NCBI GenBank assembly: GCA_015227615.1
Contig: JAALGZ010000061.1
Span: forward strand, 89,398 to 153,397
DNA length: 64,000 nt
Direction of reading: 5' to 3'
From: Labyrinthula sp. Ha
Taxonomy: Eukaryota > Sar > Bigyra > Labyrinthulida > Labyrinthulaceae
Below the pieces are notes generated by a model that did not search any database, had not been told where the DNA came from, and was given only the letters and a program-made list of their open reading frames with translations. Below, piece by piece: positions 59,026-64,000 of this stretch. The stretch's first letter is position 1. Each line of letters starts with the position of its first letter. The translations under genes were made by a program, and so were the position numbers.

Positions 59026-60856
59026 ATGGAAGCAATCGCAATCCACAGGTAATACAATTTTTATTACTGATTGACTAGATTTATCGCTATTCAAAAAGGA
59101 GACCTAACCTTTGCTAAAGGAGATAAAATTGTTGTGCTGGAAAAACTTGTATGTTTAATCTCGTGTTCTTAATCTACAGGAAGAAGAAGGATGGTGGTTT
59201 GGTAAAACTGAGGATGGAAAACAAGGAATATTCCCTTATAATCGAGTTAAAATAACTGAAAGCCAGCCAAAGGAAAGCCGTAAAATACTGGGTGCAACAG
59301 TACACGCTTTAGAATCTGGTTCCTTTGAAATAAACGTAATTCTGGGCTCTAACAAAAGGATAAAACAAGAGAAAGATCTATGGGCTGTAAAGACATTATC
59401 TACGGTAGTGAGGTGTAAAATTAGTTTATTAACTCCTGATTGGGCTCTTCATTTACCAGTGAAGAAGAAGTTCTTGCCTGAAAGAGAGGAAAATGTGAAT
59501 AATATAATTCAGGACGTTTTAAAACAAAAAGAAAATGAGGATACCTTTTTATATTGGTTAGATCCAGCTGAAGCTTCAAAGCATGGAATAGGGGAAACTG
59601 AATTAAATCAGTTTATGTCTATGTTCAAAAGATTTAGTACAGCAAGTCCTATGCCCGGAAATGATGGAATACAGTTGGCACAAGTTACCTTTGAGTGGTT
59701 TGCAAGAGATAAAGAAGAGATGTCTGCGTTGGTGGGTGAGTTTGTTGAAATTATATCTGTTGATATTGCGTTTAAAGGATGGTCTACGGTAAAAAATGTA
59801 GTTGGAAAAGAAGGTTTGATTCCAAGTAATTATTACAATTTGATTGAGGATCACAAGGTTAAAGATGATTTTTTTAAAGGAGGGAATAATCTGTTGCGTC
59901 GATTACCTACTCTAAACCCTCCAGAAGAAAAGCTACCGAATCAGAGCACAATGAAATCGCAAACTGATCAAAATTATGAAGTCCAAGAGGATCAAAGAGC
60001 CATGAGTTCTATTAAGAATGTTTCAGTAGGAAAACCAAAACCAAGGAAAAGACAAAAATATTTGCGGTTTGCTTTGAATAGTGTTGAAAAGTTTGAAGAA
60101 CTGTTTGAGACACATTTTGCCATAGATTTTTGGGAAAAAGCTGTTCAAGCACAGTCAGCATCAACTCCAAAGAATATGGATACGGTCACCTTGAATTTTA
60201 ATGCCTTCATATTTGAACCCCAAAAGCAAAGTATACTTGAATTTCTATCTAGTGATGTACTTTTGGATAATCTAGAGCTAAAAGCTGGAGAAAAAGCTGA
60301 AAATACTATTACTAGTGGGAAGCCTTTAGTTTTTCAAGTAGGCACAGATGCAGTGATTGACGGATTAGACAGAGCTGTGAAGATGATGCACGTTGGAGAT
60401 TCCTTAAGGGTTGTTCTGGGACCGAGATTAGCTTACTCAGACATTGGAGCAAGACCAATTATTCCTCCGAATGCCATTTTGTTGTATGATTTATACCTTG
60501 TAGATATTCAGCCGAGAAATGAACTAAAAGTTGCGCTTAGACCAAATGTGCTGCCAATGGGAATTATGAAGTCAGTTATTATGGAAAGGTTACCCAACCA
60601 TAATGGACAGAAACCAAAAAAGCGAGGAAAACAAAAAGCAACTGTTAGAGAGTTTAAGGGATATTTTAGTTACCCGGAGTTGTTAAAGATAATAGAAAAG
60701 CAGGAATTTGATCAATATGGAATATTACCTGGAATCATAGAAGAATATTTACGGAAAGATGAGTTTAAGAAGGTATTTGGAATGACGTTTGAAAAGTTTT
60801 CAAAGTTAAGTCCTAAGCAGAAAGATCAGCGCAGAAAGAAGGCGAACTTGTGGTAG
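59026..60856 (+). CDS. SH3-SH3-FKBP-villin headpiece multidomain protein, 3 exons
   Basis: Exons are 59026-59048, 59079-59148 and 59180-60856, with introns of 30 and 31 nt. The product is 589 residues. The first two introns fall inside SH3 domain 1, which is only complete after splicing: residues 2-55, ending GDLTFAKGDKIVV, GWWFGKTEDGKQG and IFPYNRV. SH3 domain 2 is about 197-254 (VTFEWFARDKEEMS to GLIPSNYYNLIE). An FKBP-type fold is about 363-474 (VFQVG...VIDGLDRAVKMMHVGD...LAYSDIGARPIIPPNAI). The FKBP tryptophan is Leu and the YTG/FDSS strands are altered, so isomerase activity is doubtful. Residues about 524-589 match a villin headpiece (FSYPELLK, YLRKDEFKKVFGMTFEKF). Known roles suggest a cortical actin adaptor: the headpiece binds F-actin and the SH3 domains bind Pro-rich partners. 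I know of no named protein with this order. Confidence 0.9.
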
Positions 60857-61634
60857 TGCTTAAATTGTTAAGTTTATTTTTTTTCTTATATATGTTTTAT
60901 AAGTTAGAACTTTGAAAAGAATTTTAGACAAAGGTTTTATGTTTCACAGTTTTGTTCTATAATTTTTCTACGTTGCGAAAATATCATGCCAACATTTCCT
61001 TATTTGAGTTACTCGTGAAAATTAAATTCAGATTTTTTCCTTCATCTGGACCAATTTGGAAAATTAGAACGTATAACTAAATCTGCAGTATTTTATTTTT
61101 CTTTTTCAAATTTTCATGCTTCCTCTATTATTTCATATAGCAGCCCCCACTAAGTGCTCCAAACATGAGGTTTTTTTGGATCTACCACTCCGCTGAAATG
61201 ATATTTTAGTCTCTTGAGAATAATTAACTATGTCCAATAGGCCAAGGATTGCTGGAGACATAACTTAGAGTTCTAGAGAAAAGGTTATAATTTATATTCA
61301 TCCATGTCCTCCCTTGTTGTAACTGAAGCTTTACATTTTGTGAATTGAGTTTCGGGTAACCCTTCCTATTTCATATCACATCATGGAGTTGAGCGTTCCT
61401 GTGGAAACTTCAAATAAATTGCAGCTTGTTTCAAACACAGGGTTGCGTTGATCTTTAATAATTTATTTTGTTCTCGAACTAAAGTAAAAGCTTGAAGAAC
61501 ATTATGGCACAGGTAAAATTCAGAGACAAGTTGCAAATTTGAAAATTCTGGAGTAAGAAAGACCATGACAATAGGTTTGTTAAATCGAGAAAAATATAAT
61601 TCGATATTAACTATTATGGAATAAAATTAGAGTC
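60857..61634. other. Convergent 3' spacer
   Basis: It lies between two convergent genes and should contain both 3' UTRs. A 61-codon minus-strand frame (61566-61381) has no recognisable features and no support as a gene. Confidence 0.5.
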
Positions 61635-64000
61635 CTAAAGACGAAACATCCTGAGGAGCCTCATTGTGTTCGAACCAAGGGTTGGGGATTTGGTTGGTGA
61701 AGCTGTTGGTGTAAATGTTGGCGAGCTAGTTGGTGTAGATGTGGGCACTGCAGTAGGGCTTCCCGTGGGCGTTAATGTTGGTGACTCCGTCGGTGTTTCT
61801 GTTGGTGTTGCAGTAGGGGAAGACGTAGGAGCCGCAGTCGGACTGGCAGTAGGAGATCCCGTCGGGCTCGCAGTTGGTGATGTGGTAGGAGATGCTGTTG
61901 GACTTACAGTAGGTGAAACAGTTGGACTCATAGTTGGAGATGTAGTTGGTGATGTTGTGGGTGAGACAGTAGGTGAAACAGTTGGACTAACAGTCGGAGA
62001 TGTAGTTGGTGATGTGGTAGGAGATGCTGTTGGACTTACAGTAGGTGAAACAGTTGGACTCATAGTCGGAGATGTAGTTGGTGATGTTGTGGGAGATGCT
62101 GTTGGACTTGCAGTAGGTGAAACAGTTGGACTAACAGTCGGAGATGTAGTTGGTGATGTTGTGGGTGAAACAGTAGGTGAAACAGTTGGACTAACAGTCG
62201 GAGATGTAGTTGGTGATGTGGTAGGAGATGCTGTTGGACTTACAGTAGGTGAAACAGTTGGACTCATAGTTGGAGATGTAGTTGGTGATGTTGTAGGAGA
62301 TGCTGTTGGACTTACAGTAGGTGAAACAGTTGGACTCATAGTTGGAGATGTAGTTGGTGATGTTGTGGGTGAAACAGTTGGACTAACAGTCGGAGATGTA
62401 GTTGGCGATGTGGTAGGAGATGCTGTTGGACTTACAGTAGGTGAAACAGTTGGACTCATAGTTGGTGATGTGGTAGGAGATGCTGTTGGACTTACAGTAG
62501 GTGAAACAGTTGGACTAATAGTCGGAGATGTAGTTGGTGATGTTGTAGGAGATGCTGTTGGACTTACAGTAGGTGAAACAGTTGGACTCATAGTTGGTGA
62601 TGTGGTAGGAGATGCTGTTGGACTTACAGTAGGTGAAACAGTTGGACTCATAGTTGGAGATGTAGTTGGTGATGTTGTAGGTGAGACAGTAGGTGAAACA
62701 GTAGGTGAAACAGTTGGACTCATAGTTGGAGATGTAGTTGGTGATGTTGTGGGTGAGACAGTAGGTGAAACAGTTGGACTAATAGTCGGAGATGTAGTTG
62801 GCGATGTGGTAGGAGATGCTGTTGGACTTACAGTAGGTGAAACAGTTGGACTAACAGTCGGAGATGTAGTTGGCGATGTGGTAGGAGATGCTGTTGGACT
62901 TACAGTAGGTGAAACAGTTGGACTCATAGTTGGTGATGTTGTAGGTGAGACAGTAGGTGAAACAGTTGGACTCATAGTTGGAGATGTAGTTGGTGATGTT
63001 GTAGGTGAAACAGTAGGTGAAACAGTTGGACTCATAGTTGGAGATGTAGTTGGAGATGTAGTTGGTGATGTTGTAGGTGAGACAGTAGGTGAAACAGTTG
63101 GACTCATAGTTGGAGATGTAGTTGGTGATGTTGTGGGTGAAACAGTTGGACTAACAGTCGGAGATGTAGTTGGCGATGTGGTAGGAGATGCTGTTGGACT
63201 TACAGTAGGTGAAACAGTTGGACTCATAGTTGGTGATGTGGTAGGAGATGCTGTTGGACTTACAGTAGGTGAAACAGTTGGACTCATAGTTGGAGATGTA
63301 GTTGGTGATGTTGTGGGTGAAACAGTAGGTGAAACAGTTGGACTAACAGTCGGAGATGTAGTTGGCGATGTGGTAGGAGATGCTGTTGGACTTACAGTAG
63401 GTGAAACAGTTGGACTAACAGTCGGAGATGTAGTTGGCGATGTGGTAGGAGATGCTGTTGGACTTACAGTAGGTGAAACAGTTGGACTCATAGTTGGAGA
63501 TGTAGTTGGTGATGTTGTGGGTGAAACAGTAGGTGAAACAGTTGGACTAACAGTCGGAGATGTAGTTGGTGATGTGGTAGGAGATGCTGTTGGACTTACA
63601 GTAGGTGAAACAGTTGGACTCATAGTTGGAGATGTAGTTGGTGATGTTGTAGGAGATGCTGTTGGACTTACAGTAGGTGAAACAGTTGGACTCATAGTTG
63701 GAGATGTAGTTGGTGATGTTGTAGGTGAGACAGTAGGTGAAACAGTTGGACTCATAGTTGGAGATGTAGTTGGTGATGTTGTGGGTGAAACAGTTGGACT
63801 AACAGTCGGAGATGTAGTTGGCGATGTGGTAGGAGATGCTGTTGGACTTACAGTAGGTGAAACAGTTGGACTCATAGTTGGAGATGTAGTTGGTGATGTT
63901 GTGGGTGAGACAGTAGGTGAAACAGTTGGACTAATAGTCGGAGATGTAGTTGGTGATGTTGTAGGAGATGCTGTTGGACTTACAGTAGGTGAAACAGTTG
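61635..64000 (-). CDS. Ser-Pro-Thr tetrapeptide repeat protein (C-terminal part)
   Basis: The frame is open from the right edge to the TAG at 61637-61635, about 788 residues visible; the N-terminus lies outside the window. Almost all of it is SPTx with x = V, A, T, M or I. Towards the C-terminus the units become varied ([15 protein letters not shown] and similar), and the protein ends [17 protein letters not shown] with no membrane anchor or GPI signal visible. Such mucin-like repeats are usually secreted or at the cell surface, and the Ser/Thr beside Pro are typical sites for O-glycosylation. The visible part cannot show a signal peptide. It is convergent with the SH3-FKBP gene. Confidence 0.9.
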   Translation of the reverse strand, partial: TVSPTVSPTASPTTSPTTSPTISPTVSPTVSPTTSPTTSPTMSPTVSPTVSPTASPTTSPTTSPTVSPTVSPTTSPTTSPTMSPTVSPTVSPTTSPTTSPTMSPTVSPTVSPTASPTTSPTTSPTMSPTVSPTVSPTASPTTSPTTSPTVSPTVSPTVSPTTSPTTSPTMSPTVSPTVSPTASPTTSPTTSPTVSPTVSPTVSPTASPTTSPTTSPTVSPTVSPTVSPTTSPTTSPTMSPTVSPTVSPTASPTTSPTMSPTVSPTVSPTASPTTSPTTSPTVSPTVSPTTSPTTSPTMSPTVSPTVSPTTSPTTSPTTSPTMSPTVSPTVSPTTSPTTSPTMSPTVSPTVSPTTSPTMSPTVSPTVSPTASPTTSPTTSPTVSPTVSPTVSPTASPTTSPTTSPTISPTVSPTVSPTTSPTTSPTMSPTVSPTVSPTVSPTTSPTTSPTMSPTVSPTVSPTASPTTSPTMSPTVSPTVSPTASPTTSPTTSPTISPTVSPTVSPTASPTTSPTMSPTVSPTVSPTASPTTSPTTSPTVSPTVSPTTSPTTSPTMSPTVSPTVSPTASPTTSPTTSPTMSPTVSPTVSPTASPTTSPTTSPTVSPTVSPTVSPTTSPTTSPTVSPTVSPTASPTASPTTSPTTSPTMSPTVSPTVSPTASPTTSPTTSPTVSPTVSPTVSPTTSPTTSPTMSPTVSPTVSPTASPTTSPTASPTGSPTASPTAAPTSSPTATPTETPTESPTLTPTGSPTAVPTSTPTSSPTFTPTASPTKSPTLGSNTMRLLRMFRL
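61855..64000 (-). repeat. 72-nt higher-order repeat inside the SPT gene
   Basis: The basic unit is 12 nt (SPTx). Six units in fixed order (V, V, A, T, T, M) form a 72-nt block that recurs with the same synonymous codons at each position. Shorter variants lack the A unit or one T unit, or carry I or V in place of M. This shows unequal exchange at the level of whole blocks. The array continues past the window edge. Confidence 0.92.

Noticed and set aside
61381-61566. 61-codon minus-strand frame between convergent genes
   Set aside because: No motif, no intron evidence, and placed in expected 3' UTR sequence.

Overview
The window reads as AT-rich nuclear DNA from a unicellular eukaryote. Thirteen spliceosomal introns can be placed by frame and homology. 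All are 27-32 nt, start with GTA and end in AG. The eukaryotic-type glutamate-cysteine ligase, an LRR-ROC-COR gene, a villin-headpiece/FKBP/SH3 protein and a giant Ser-Pro-Thr repeat protein fit a protist. A stramenopile is possible, since Ser-Pro-Thr repeats and very short introns occur there, but the lineage is not fixed by this sequence.

Layout. (1) 1-3.2 kb is compact: the 3' end of an unknown gene, an overlapping 3-exon gene for a small ubiquitin-like-fold protein, and a convergent GCLC gene whose stop codon abuts that of its neighbour with no spacer. (2) 3.2-52.3 kb is a gene-poor, AT-rich tract of about 49 kb. It holds a segmental duplication. Block A (10.5-14.1 kb, LRR-ROCO copy 1, probably a pseudogene) and block B (21.9-25.6 kb, with a decayed Ty1/copia RNase H end) recur side by side as A' and B' at 34.3-41.2 kb. 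A' carries an LRR-ROCO gene that is intact once six tiny introns are removed. In the first copy, A and B are split by about 7.8 kb of decayed coding sequence bounded by degenerate 75-nt direct repeats. (3) 52.3-64 kb is genic again: a coiled-coil protein with two SHOCT-like modules, a LINE reverse-transcriptase relic, a four-domain SH3-SH3-FKBP-villin headpiece protein, and the C-terminal 2.4 kb of a Ser-Pro-Thr repeat protein running off the right edge.

No operon-like pathway links these genes. The two ROCO copies are the clearest related pair: their ROC-COR 3' parts are virtually identical, while the LRR exons and the start of the ROC domain have diverged. That pattern points to gene conversion on an older duplication. 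The remaining long spacers show only microsatellites and unrecognised AT-rich sequence. No tRNA, rRNA or CRISPR array was found by eye.
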